This document shows, piece after piece, positions 1 to 5,751 of a DNA stretch of 19,973 nt. Made by a program: the position numbers and the translations under genes. Under the pieces are notes generated by a model. It saw only the letters and a program-made list of their open reading frames with translations. It was not told the DNA's origin and did no database searches. This DNA is from an uncultured Sphingomonas sp. (GTDB lineage Bacteria; Pseudomonadota; Alphaproteobacteria; Sphingomonadales; Sphingomonadaceae): contig CADCWB010000096.1 of assembly GCA_902806295.1 (NCBI GenBank), forward strand, positions 1 to 19,973, in the 5' to 3' direction. The stretch's first letter is position 1. Every line of letters begins with the position of its first letter.

Positions 1-127
1 GCGTCCCGCAGTTCAGGCAGGCCTGCTCGGCCGTGTGGCCGCCCTCATCAATGCCGCTCTGCGGTTCCACGGCGCGGCCCACGACGCCACCGGTCACCGC
101 ATCCGCCAAGCCTTCGGCTTCGCTCAT
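1..127 (-). CDS. DUF3667 family protein, N-terminal 42 codons (cut by window edge)
   Basis: Reading the minus strand from the ATG at 127 gives 42 uninterrupted codons to the window edge. The product starts MSEAEGLADAVTGGVVGRAV and ends ACLNCGT. The CLNCGT segment is the first half of the zinc-ribbon-like cysteine motif that opens DUF3667 proteins, which in sphingomonads continue into a multi-helix membrane protein. That continuation lies outside the window. An AGGGGAGA ribosome-binding site sits five bases upstream (133-140 on the plus strand), which fixes the start and argues for a real gene. It is divergent from nadD, with 60 bases between the two starts. The function of DUF3667 proteins is unknown. 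The family call rests on only 42 residues. Confidence 0.72.
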   Translation of the reverse strand, partial: MSEAEGLADAVTGGVVGRAVEPQSGIDEGGHTAEQACLNCGT

Positions 128-132
128 CCCTG

Positions 133-140
133 TCTCCCCT
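133..140 (-). promoter_or_regulatory. Shine-Dalgarno site of the DUF3667 gene
   Basis: The minus strand reads AGGGGAGA, five bases before the ATG at 127. It is the main evidence that the short edge-truncated frame is translated. Confidence 0.6.
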
Positions 141-150
141 GCGCCGCAGA

Positions 151-179
151 TTGGCAGAGCCGCTCGCGCCCTGCTAGCC
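151..179 (+). promoter_or_regulatory. Possible nadD promoter (weak)
   Basis: TTGGCA at 151-156 resembles a -35 element. CTAGCC or GCTAGC follows after 16-17 bases. A start site would then fall at or next to the GTG of nadD at 188, which also lacks a visible Shine-Dalgarno site, so a leaderless message is possible. The -10 match is poor, and this is inference from position and partial sequence match only. Confidence 0.25.
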
Positions 180-187
180 CTCTCGGC

Positions 188-847
188 GTGCGGCGCATCG
201 GCCTTCTCGGGGGTAGCTTCAACCCGGCTCATCGCGGACATCGACGGATGAGTCTGGCCGCGCTGGAGGCGCTCGGCCTGGACGAAGTGTGGTGGCTGGT
301 CAGCCCCGGCAATCCGCTTAAGCCCGCCTCAGGCATGGCCCCTTATGCCGTCCGGCTGGCGTCGGCCCACGAGCAGGCGCGGCGCGCGCCCATCAGGGTT
401 AGCGACTTCGAAGCGCGGGTCGGCACTCGTTTCACGGTGGATACGCTCGGCCGCTTGCTGGCGCGTTACCCGCGCGACCGCTTCGTCTGGCTGATGGGAA
501 CCGACACTGTGGCCCAATTTCATCAATGGAGGAGATGGCGCGAAATCGTGCGAATGCTGCCGATTGCAGTGCTTTCGCGGCCGGGGTATGAGGGGTCAGC
601 CCGCGCGGCCCGCGCGATGGGCTGGCTTCGGCGCTTCGTCCGGCCCGGCAGCCAAGCACGTCAATGGACGCTGTGGAGTGCACCGGCGATTATCTTCCTG
701 AGGCTTCCGCCCGACAGGACATCCGCCACCGCCCTTCGCTTGGCTGACCCGCATTGGCACCTTCGTTTCGGCGGCAACACTATGTCGCCTTCAGGCGTTG
801 GCGCACCCACCAGCTACAGGAGACCTCTTGGCCGACGACACCAGTAA
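188..847 (+). CDS. nadD: Nicotinate-nucleotide adenylyltransferase NadD
   Basis: NadD transfers AMP from ATP to nicotinate mononucleotide to make deamido-NAD in cytoplasmic NAD synthesis. The product is 219 residues. The nucleotidyltransferase motif GGSFNPAHRGH lies at residues 8-18, and the second signature TSATALR, matching the family's ISxTxxR, at 178-184. I chose GTG at 188 because it puts RRIGLLGGSFNP at the N-terminus as in the family. The frame is open upstream, but those codons encode nothing NadD-like and run over the divergent gene. No Shine-Dalgarno site is visible. About 30 residues follow the TSATALR region, somewhat more than usual, and the last 20 bases overlap rsfS. It is the first gene of the nadD-rsfS-rlmH run, a common bacterial order. 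Confidence 0.93.
   Translation: MRRIGLLGGSFNPAHRGHRRMSLAALEALGLDEVWWLVSPGNPLKPASGMAPYAVRLASAHEQARRAPIRVSDFEARVGTRFTVDTLGRLLARYPRDRFVWLMGTDTVAQFHQWRRWREIVRMLPIAVLSRPGYEGSARAARAMGWLRRFVRPGSQARQWTLWSAPAIIFLRLPPDRTSATALRLADPHWHLRFGGNTMSPSGVGAPTSYRRPLGRRHQ
818..823 (+). promoter_or_regulatory. Shine-Dalgarno site that sets a TTG start for rsfS
   Basis: AGGAGA lies four bases before the TTG at 828, inside the end of nadD. The other in-frame candidate upstream (798) has no such site, so TTG is preferred as the rsfS start. Confidence 0.7.
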
Positions 848-1214
848 GACGGTTCCATCCGTTGAAGAGCTGCACCGCACCGTTCTCCAGTCATTGGATG
901 ACGACCAGGCGGTGGAAGTCGTCTCCATCCCGCTGGCGGGCAAGTCCAGCATCGCCGATCATATGGTGATCGCGTCCGGCCGCTCGACCCGGCAGGTCGC
1001 CAGCATGGCCAACAAGCTGGCCGACAAACTGAAGCAACAACATGGCAAGATCGCCCGGATCGAAGGGCTTGCGACCGCCGACTGGGTGTTGATCGACGCC
1101 GACGACGTGATCGTGCACCTGTTCCGCCCGGAAGTCCGCACCTTCTACAATCTGGAGCGGATGTGGGCGTTCGGCGACGAGGGCAAGAAGCCGGCCAGCG
1201 CGGCCGCTTCCTGA
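828..1214 (+). CDS. rsfS: Ribosomal silencing factor RsfS
   Basis: RsfS binds ribosomal protein uL14 on the large subunit and blocks joining with the small subunit when nutrients are scarce. The product is 128 residues from the TTG at 828, starting (M)ADDTSKTVPSVEEL. Family hallmarks are visible: ADHMVIASGRSTRQV at about 44-58, the conserved ADWVLID-DDVIVHLF stretch around 84-99, and FYNLERMW at 106-113. The start is set by an AGGAGA site four bases upstream and overlaps the nadD end by 20 bases, which suggests translational coupling. It is followed by rlmH after 41 bases. Confidence 0.95.
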   Translation: MADDTSKTVPSVEELHRTVLQSLDDDQAVEVVSIPLAGKSSIADHMVIASGRSTRQVASMANKLADKLKQQHGKIARIEGLATADWVLIDADDVIVHLFRPEVRTFYNLERMWAFGDEGKKPASAAAS

Positions 1215-1255
1215 CCCGTTCCGCTCCTCGCGAGCGGCCCGGGCTAGGCTGAACC

Positions 1256-1678
1256 ATGCTTCTCCACATCATCGCGCGCGGGAAGATCGGCCGCTCGCCG
1301 GAGGCCGAACTGGTCGAGCGCTACCTCAAGCGGATCAGCTGGCCGGTGAAGGTCACCGAACTGCCTGATCGCGGCGGAGCAATCCCGGATCCGAGCGCCA
1401 ACTCCATTACAATCGTCCTTGACGAGCGCGGTCCAGCGCTCTCCTCTTCGGCCCTGGCCAAGAAGCTGGAAGGCTGGCGCGACGGCGGCCGACGCGAAGT
1501 TCGCTTCCTGGTCGGCGGGGCCGACGGCCACGGGGCGGCCGAACGCGACGGAGCCGACCTGCTGCTGAGCTTCGGCCCGGCCACCTGGCCGCACATGTTC
1601 GCCCGTGCGATGCTAGCGGAGCAGTTGTTTCGCGCCACCTCTATCCTTGCCAACCACCCCTACCATCGCGAAGGTTGA
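1256..1678 (+). CDS. rlmH: 23S rRNA (pseudouridine1915-N3)-methyltransferase RlmH
   Basis: RlmH methylates pseudouridine 1915 in helix 69 of 23S rRNA using S-adenosylmethionine; it is a SPOUT-class enzyme that works as a homodimer. The product is 140 residues, a little shorter than the roughly 155 of the E. coli protein. The SAM-binding FLVGGADG is at 84-91, and the C-terminal knot segment runs from WPHMFARAMLAEQLFRA to the terminal NHPYHREG, which is nearly invariant in the family. No strong Shine-Dalgarno site precedes the ATG. The next gene starts four bases after the stop, so the two are almost certainly co-transcribed. Confidence 0.95.
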   Translation: MLLHIIARGKIGRSPEAELVERYLKRISWPVKVTELPDRGGAIPDPSANSITIVLDERGPALSSSALAKKLEGWRDGGRREVRFLVGGADGHGAAERDGADLLLSFGPATWPHMFARAMLAEQLFRATSILANHPYHREG

Positions 1679-1682
1679 GGCG

Positions 1683-2828
1683 ATGCACCGCCTGGCACTC
1701 CTCGGCCTTGCCCCTTTTCTCCTCTCCGCCGCCGATCCGGTCGCCGTCGCGCGAGCGGAGGCGTCCGCGGCGGAGCGCGAGGTGCAGCGGCTCGAGCGGC
1801 TTGCGGCCAGCGCTCGCGGCGAGGCGGAGCGGTTGGCGGCGGAGCAAACGGCGGCCGCCCAGAGCATCGTTGCGGCGGAAGCCTCGCTAAGTGCCGCCGA
1901 GGCCCAGGCGGACGCGCTTGCGCGCTCAGCGGAGGCAGGCGAACGCCGGTTGGCGGAGCGGCAGCGGCCCGTCGCCCTGTTGCTGGCCGGCTTGGCCGAG
2001 ATGGGCCGCCGGCCGCCGGTGCTGGCACTCGCCGATGGCGCATCGCCGCGCGAATTCGTGACGATTCGCGCCTTGCTGGACAGCAGCCTGCCGGTAATCC
2101 GCGTCCGCACCGCCGCCCTGCGCGCCGAAGTCGAGCGAGGCCGGGGGCTGGCGTCTGCCGCCGCAAGCGCCCGCCAGCTACTCGTTCGCCGCCGAAGCGA
2201 GCTCAAGCAGCAGCAAGCGCGGTTTGCCGCACTGGAAGCCCGCGCCAACGCCCGTTCGGCGGCGCTGGGCGAGCAGGCGTTGACCGCCGGCGATGTAGCG
2301 CTGGGCAGGACGGTCCGGGCCGACGAACTTACCAGCCGCTCGGCTCGGCAGCGGAGTGCGACGCGCCTGGCGGCCGAGCTTGCCGTCTTGCCGCAAGCGC
2401 CAATGCGCCCGGTCCGAGCCGAGGGCACTGCCACGCCGCCTGCGCTGCACTGGCAAGTTCCCGTGGCCGGACCGGTACTGACAGGCTTGTCGGAGGTGTC
2501 GGCCAGTGGAGTGCGCGCGCGTGGGCTGACCGTCGGGGCTCCGCGCGGTGTCGAGGTGTTTGCGCCGGCCACAGGTCGCGTCGCCTTCGCGGGGCCGTTT
2601 CGCCGTCATGCGGGAGTGCTGATCATCGATCACGGCAGCGGCTGGATGACGCTGCTGACCGAAGTTCGCACCAGCCTCGTACCGGGTGCGCCGATCAAGC
2701 GCGGCGAGCCGATCGGCCATACGCTTGGCGTGGTTACCGTGGAGCTTAGCCTGGACGGCAAGCCGCAGGACGCGGCCCTCATCGCCGGTTCATCTGCCTC
2801 CCTGTCAAATGAACGGCACAATAGCTAA
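1683..2828 (+). CDS. EnvC-like murein hydrolase activator (coiled coil plus degenerate LytM/M23 domain)
   Basis: A 381-residue exported protein, preceded by GAGG a few bases upstream. Residues 1-17 (MHRLALLGLAPFLLSAA) look like a signal peptide. Residues about 20-95 and 140-230 are Ala/Glu/Arg-rich, heptad-like coiled coil. Residues about 258-370 form an M23 (LytM) fold, with GRVAFAGPF and VLIIDHGSGWMTLL visible. The zinc ligands are missing: the usual HxxxD region reads RARGLTVGAPRGVEV, and the catalytic HxH is replaced (LLTEV, then VTVELS). This is the pattern of EnvC, a non-enzymatic activator of cell-wall amidases at the division septum. Activator function is inferred from that pattern. 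It sits between rlmH and ctpA, a frequent alphaproteobacterial order. Confidence 0.85.
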   Translation: MHRLALLGLAPFLLSAADPVAVARAEASAAEREVQRLERLAASARGEAERLAAEQTAAAQSIVAAEASLSAAEAQADALARSAEAGERRLAERQRPVALLLAGLAEMGRRPPVLALADGASPREFVTIRALLDSSLPVIRVRTAALRAEVERGRGLASAAASARQLLVRRRSELKQQQARFAALEARANARSAALGEQALTAGDVALGRTVRADELTSRSARQRSATRLAAELAVLPQAPMRPVRAEGTATPPALHWQVPVAGPVLTGLSEVSASGVRARGLTVGAPRGVEVFAPATGRVAFAGPFRRHAGVLIIDHGSGWMTLLTEVRTSLVPGAPIKRGEPIGHTLGVVTVELSLDGKPQDAALIAGSSASLSNERHNS

Positions 2829-2831
2829 ATA

Positions 2832-2847
2832 GGGCATGGCCCCTTTT
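2832..2847 (+). terminator. Weak terminator-like hairpin between the EnvC-like gene and ctpA
   Basis: GGGC-ATG-GCCC forms a four-base-pair stem (2832-2842), followed by C and TTTT (2844-2847), just after the EnvC-like stop. The stem is too short for an efficient terminator, and ctpA follows only 11 bases later, so at most it would attenuate read-through. Low confidence. Confidence 0.22.
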
Positions 2848-2858
2848 CAGGATTCGCG

Positions 2859-4205
2859 ATGATGATCCGCAAGCTTCTCCCCCCACTCGCTTTGGTTGGC
2901 GCTCTCGCGCTGGTACCGGTAACCACGTCCACTGTCGCCGCGGCGGACGTCGACACCTACAAGGAACTCGAAACCTTCATGGGCGTGTTCGAGCGGGTGC
3001 GCGGCAACTACGTCGATCAGGTCGACGACCACACGCTGATCAAGGGCGCGATCGACGGCATGCTGGCCAGCCTCGATCCGCACAGCAGCTATCTGGAAGC
3101 ATCGGACTTCCAGCAACTCAAGACCACCACCGAAGGCAATTACGGCGGGCTTGGCCTGTCGGTGTCGATGGAAGACGGCACGGTCAAGATCATCACGCCA
3201 ACGGAAGACACGCCGGCCTTCCGCGCCGGGCTGAAGGCCGGCGACTACATCACCCACATCAACGGCGAGCTGCTCTACGGCCTCGACCTCGACGAGGCGG
3301 TGGAGAAGATGCGCGGCGCCCCGGGTTCCGGCATCAAGCTGAGCATCGTTCGCCCAGGCCGCGACAAGCCGTTCGACGTGTCGCTGGTGCGCGAGCGGAT
3401 CGTGCTCCGGCCGGTGAAGTGGGAGATCAAGGACGGCGTCGGCATCGTCAACATCAACACCTTCTCCGGCAATGTCGGGCAGGAAACCAATGCGGCGCTG
3501 GCGGCGATCGACAAGGCGCTCGGCGGCAAGGCGCTCGGCTATGTCGTCGATCTCCGCTCCAACCCCGGCGGCTTGCTCGACCAGGCGATCGAGGTATCGG
3601 ACGCGTTCCTGGAGCGCGGCGAGATCGTGTCGGAGCGGGGCCGGGCCAAGGACGACATCGAGCGCTTCTATGCCAAGCCCGGCGACCTGACCGGCGGCCG
3701 TCCGGTCGTGGTGCTGGTCGACGCCGGCTCAGCTTCGGCCGCCGAGATCGTGGCGGGCGCGCTGCAGGACCAGCGCCGGGCGATCGTCATGGGCGAGAAG
3801 AGCTTCGGCAAGGGCTCGGTCCAGAGCGTGATCCAGCTTGGGCCGGAAACCGCGCTGCGGCTGACCACCGCCCGCTACTACACGCCTTCGGGCCGTTCGG
3901 TGCAGGCCGGCGGAATCGATCCGGACATCTACGTGCCCCAGTTGAGCGACCCCGACTACAAGGACCGCAGGGTCGTCCGGGAGGCCGACCTGCGACGCCA
4001 CCTGATCGCGCAGAACAAGGTCGACGACGAGCTGCTGCAGAAGGACACTGCCCCGGACCCGCGTTTCAGCATGACCGCCGCGGAACTGGAGAAGAAGGGC
4101 ATCAAGGACTTCCAGCTGCACTATGCCCTGCAGACCCTTAAGCGGCTGGGGGCGGCAGCGCCGACCAAGACGGCGGGTGCGGGCGGTTCGGCCAAGTCGC
4201 GCTAA
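2859..4205 (+). CDS. ctpA: S41 family C-terminal processing peptidase (CtpA/Prc-like)
   Basis: A serine protease of the periplasm that trims C-termini and degrades envelope proteins; substrates are often delivered by adaptor proteins and include cell-wall hydrolases. The product is 448 residues. A signal peptide covers residues 1-29, with cleavage near VAAA/D. A PDZ domain lies at about 93-175, with GGLGLSV near its start. The S41 catalytic domain spans about 180-365. The Ser/Lys dyad is visible: Ser293 in SASAAEI and Lys318 in FGKGSVQ, 25 residues apart as in the family. Two ATGs lie in tandem (2859 and 2862) behind AGGA at 2849-2852; either may be used. It follows an EnvC-like gene and is four bases ahead of dsbB, so an envelope-maintenance operon is likely. 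Confidence 0.95.
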   Translation: MMIRKLLPPLALVGALALVPVTTSTVAAADVDTYKELETFMGVFERVRGNYVDQVDDHTLIKGAIDGMLASLDPHSSYLEASDFQQLKTTTEGNYGGLGLSVSMEDGTVKIITPTEDTPAFRAGLKAGDYITHINGELLYGLDLDEAVEKMRGAPGSGIKLSIVRPGRDKPFDVSLVRERIVLRPVKWEIKDGVGIVNINTFSGNVGQETNAALAAIDKALGGKALGYVVDLRSNPGGLLDQAIEVSDAFLERGEIVSERGRAKDDIERFYAKPGDLTGGRPVVVLVDAGSASAAEIVAGALQDQRRAIVMGEKSFGKGSVQSVIQLGPETALRLTTARYYTPSGRSVQAGGIDPDIYVPQLSDPDYKDRRVVREADLRRHLIAQNKVDDELLQKDTAPDPRFSMTAAELEKKGIKDFQLHYALQTLKRLGAAAPTKTAGAGGSAKSR

Positions 4206-4209
4206 GCCG

Positions 4210-4707
4210 ATGGATGCACGGACCGGCAGCCTGAAGCAGGACGGAGCGGCGGTGCGCGGCAGCCTGCGTCTGGCGCAGTGGCTGGCGGTGCTGGTTTCGG
4301 CGGCGTTGCTCGCTGGAGCGCTCGGCTCGCAATATCTCGGCGGGCTGCACCCGTGCGAGATGTGCTACTGGCAGCGCTGGCCGCACTGGGCGGCGCTGGC
4401 TCTTGGCGGCGCGTCCTTTTTCCTGCCCGGCCTGCGCCGGCCCTTGGTGCTGCTGGCCGCGCTGGCGATTGCGGCGTCGGGTGCGATCGGGCTGTTCCAC
4501 GCCGGCGTAGAATGGGGCTGGTGGGAGGGCCTGACCAGCTGCAGTGCGGGCGGCGCCCAGACGCTGGAGGACATTCTGGCGGCGCCGGTCGTTCGCTGCG
4601 ACCAGGTGCAGTTCAGCTTCCTGGGTTTGTCGATGGCCGGTTGGAACGCGCTTATCTCACTATCGGCTGCGGGAGCGATCGCATGGCTGACTCTCCGCAA
4701 GCGCTGA
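4210..4707 (+). CDS. dsbB: Disulfide bond formation protein B (DsbB family)
   Basis: An inner-membrane quinone reductase that reoxidises periplasmic DsbA-type oxidases and passes electrons to ubiquinone. The product is 165 residues with four hydrophobic segments at about 23-43, 59-74, 78-98 and 142-162. The first redox pair is Cys49-Cys52 in HPCEMCYWQRWP, a DsbB hallmark. The second pair is Cys111 and Cys130, in the loop before the last helix. I took the ATG at 4210, four bases after the ctpA stop; the open frame upstream lies inside ctpA. The downstream gene coq7 overlaps by 25 bases and makes ubiquinone, DsbB's electron acceptor. A DsbA-like protein is encoded at the right edge of the window. 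Confidence 0.93.
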   Translation: MDARTGSLKQDGAAVRGSLRLAQWLAVLVSAALLAGALGSQYLGGLHPCEMCYWQRWPHWAALALGGASFFLPGLRRPLVLLAALAIAASGAIGLFHAGVEWGWWEGLTSCSAGGAQTLEDILAAPVVRCDQVQFSFLGLSMAGWNALISLSAAGAIAWLTLRKR

Positions 4708-5261
4708 CCAACACCTTACCCGAGCGGCCGAGCTGGCGCCCCGGCGACCGGCGGACGGATCGCGCGTCCATGCTGCGGGTCGACCAGGCCGGCGAATATG
4801 GCGCGACCCGGATCTATGCCGGGCAGCTGGCCGTGCTGCGTGGCTCCTCCCCTGCCGCGCACCTGGTCACCCACATGGCCTCGCAGGAAGAGCGGCATCT
4901 CGCCCGCTTCAACCAGCTGATGGCCGAGCGGCGGGTCCGGCCTACGCTGCTGCAGCCGCTCTGGCACGTTGGTGGCTTTGCAATGGGCGCGGTCACGGCG
5001 CTTATCTCTGAATCCGCGGCGATGGCCTGCACCGATGCTGTCGAGACCGAGATCGACAAGCATTATGCCGAGCAGCTGGAGCATCTGGGCGAAGAGGACC
5101 CGGAGCTGGCGGCCGACATCCGCCAGTTCCAGGCGGAAGAGCTGGAGCACCGCGACATCGCGCGCGAGGCGGGCGCGCTCGACGCTCCCGCCTATCCGGT
5201 ACTGACCGCCGCCATTCGCGGGATCTGCAAGGTCGCGATCGGCTTGTCCAAGAAAGTCTAA
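4683..5261 (+). CDS. coq7: Demethoxyubiquinone hydroxylase (COQ7 family, di-iron)
   Basis: Hydroxylates the demethoxyquinone ring in the penultimate step of ubiquinone synthesis, at the membrane. The product is 192 residues. The six di-iron ligand positions of the family can be placed: Glu38 (QAGEYGA), Glu69 and His72 (EERH), Glu121 (DAVETEI), Glu153 and His156 (EELEH). The start is ATG 4683, with GGGAG at 4671-4675. The frame is open much further upstream, but that part is the dsbB coding region in another frame. The 25-base overlap with dsbB suggests coupled translation. Some alphaproteobacteria use flavin hydroxylases for this step; this one has the di-iron enzyme. Confidence 0.95.
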   Translation: MADSPQALTNTLPERPSWRPGDRRTDRASMLRVDQAGEYGATRIYAGQLAVLRGSSPAAHLVTHMASQEERHLARFNQLMAERRVRPTLLQPLWHVGGFAMGAVTALISESAAMACTDAVETEIDKHYAEQLEHLGEEDPELAADIRQFQAEELEHRDIAREAGALDAPAYPVLTAAIRGICKVAIGLSKKV

Positions 5262-5267
5262 GGGAAA

Positions 5268-5297
5268 CGCCGGGCAAGCCAAAACGTTGGTCCGGCG
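5268..5297. repeat. Two-tier inverted repeat after coq7
   Basis: CGCCGG (5268-5273) pairs with CCGGCG (5292-5297). Inside it CCAA (5279-5282) pairs with TTGG (5287-5290) around an AACG loop. The result is a stacked hairpin with a GCAAG bulge. No T-run follows; instead a ribosome-binding site comes directly after. It could be an RNA-processing or attenuation structure between coq7 and the next gene. Confidence 0.4.
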
Positions 5298-5312
5298 AGG
5301 AAAGGAAGTACC

Positions 5313-5732
5313 ATGTTGCGAGTCATGTCCGCCACCGCCGCTACGCTCGGGACCGCCGCGCTGCTGGCCTTTTCACCGGCGCTTGCCCAGGATGCGCCTG
5401 CCACGGGCAGCGGCGATCGCCTGGCCGAGATCATCGTTTACGGTAACGACCCCTGCCCGCGCTCGACCGACGACGAGGTGGTGGTCTGCGCCCGCAAGCC
5501 GGAGAGCGAGCGTTATCGCATCCCCGAGAGGCTGCGGCAGGGCGGGTCGATTCAGAGCCGCCAAGCCTGGGCCGCTCGCGCCCGCAGTTTCGAGGTCAAC
5601 ACCCGGCGCGGCATCGGCAGCTGCGACGCCGTGGGACCCGGCGGCCAGAGCGGTTGCCTGCAGCGGATGATCGATCAGGCCCGCGCAGAGAATCGCGAAG
5701 CCGTCACCGAGGGCACAGCGCCGGAGGAGTAA
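5313..5732 (+). CDS. Small exported four-cysteine protein, function unknown
   Basis: A 139-residue protein with a clear signal peptide (residues 1-26, cleavage ALAQ/D) behind a strong AAGGAAG site at 5302-5308. The mature part has exactly four cysteines, Cys48, Cys59, Cys104 and Cys115, which is suitable for two disulfides. It also has a charged core, ESERYRIPERLRQ, at about 65-77. I remember similar small secreted proteins with the ERYRIPE segment as conserved hypotheticals in sphingomonads, but no function is known to me. It follows coq7 after 51 bases on the same strand, with dsbB two genes upstream. Being a DsbA/DsbB substrate is a reasonable inference, not shown. It converges with the DUF885 gene, leaving 19 bases. 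Confidence 0.8.
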   Translation: MLRVMSATAATLGTAALLAFSPALAQDAPATGSGDRLAEIIVYGNDPCPRSTDDEVVVCARKPESERYRIPERLRQGGSIQSRQAWAARARSFEVNTRRGIGSCDAVGPGGQSGCLQRMIDQARAENREAVTEGTAPEE

Positions 5733-5751
5733 GCTTCGGCGGCTCGAACTC

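Noticed and set aside
35..187. Upstream extension of the nadD frame by 51 codons
   Set aside because: It covers the divergent DUF3667 start and its ribosome-binding site, and it encodes nothing resembling NadD, which begins at RRIGLLGG.
1221..1237. CCGCTC-CTCGC-GAGCGG hairpin after rsfS
   Set aside because: A six-base stem but no T-run, and it lies within a tight same-strand gene run. In GC-rich DNA such short repeats are common, so I do not call a terminator.
1613..2572. 319-codon minus-strand open frame opposite the EnvC-like gene
   Set aside because: Low-complexity Ala/Ser/Arg product arising from the antisense of a coiled coil.
4278..4682. Longer coq7 starting inside dsbB
   Set aside because: The extra residues are dsbB read in another frame. 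The ATG at 4683 with GGGAG upstream gives the family-typical length.
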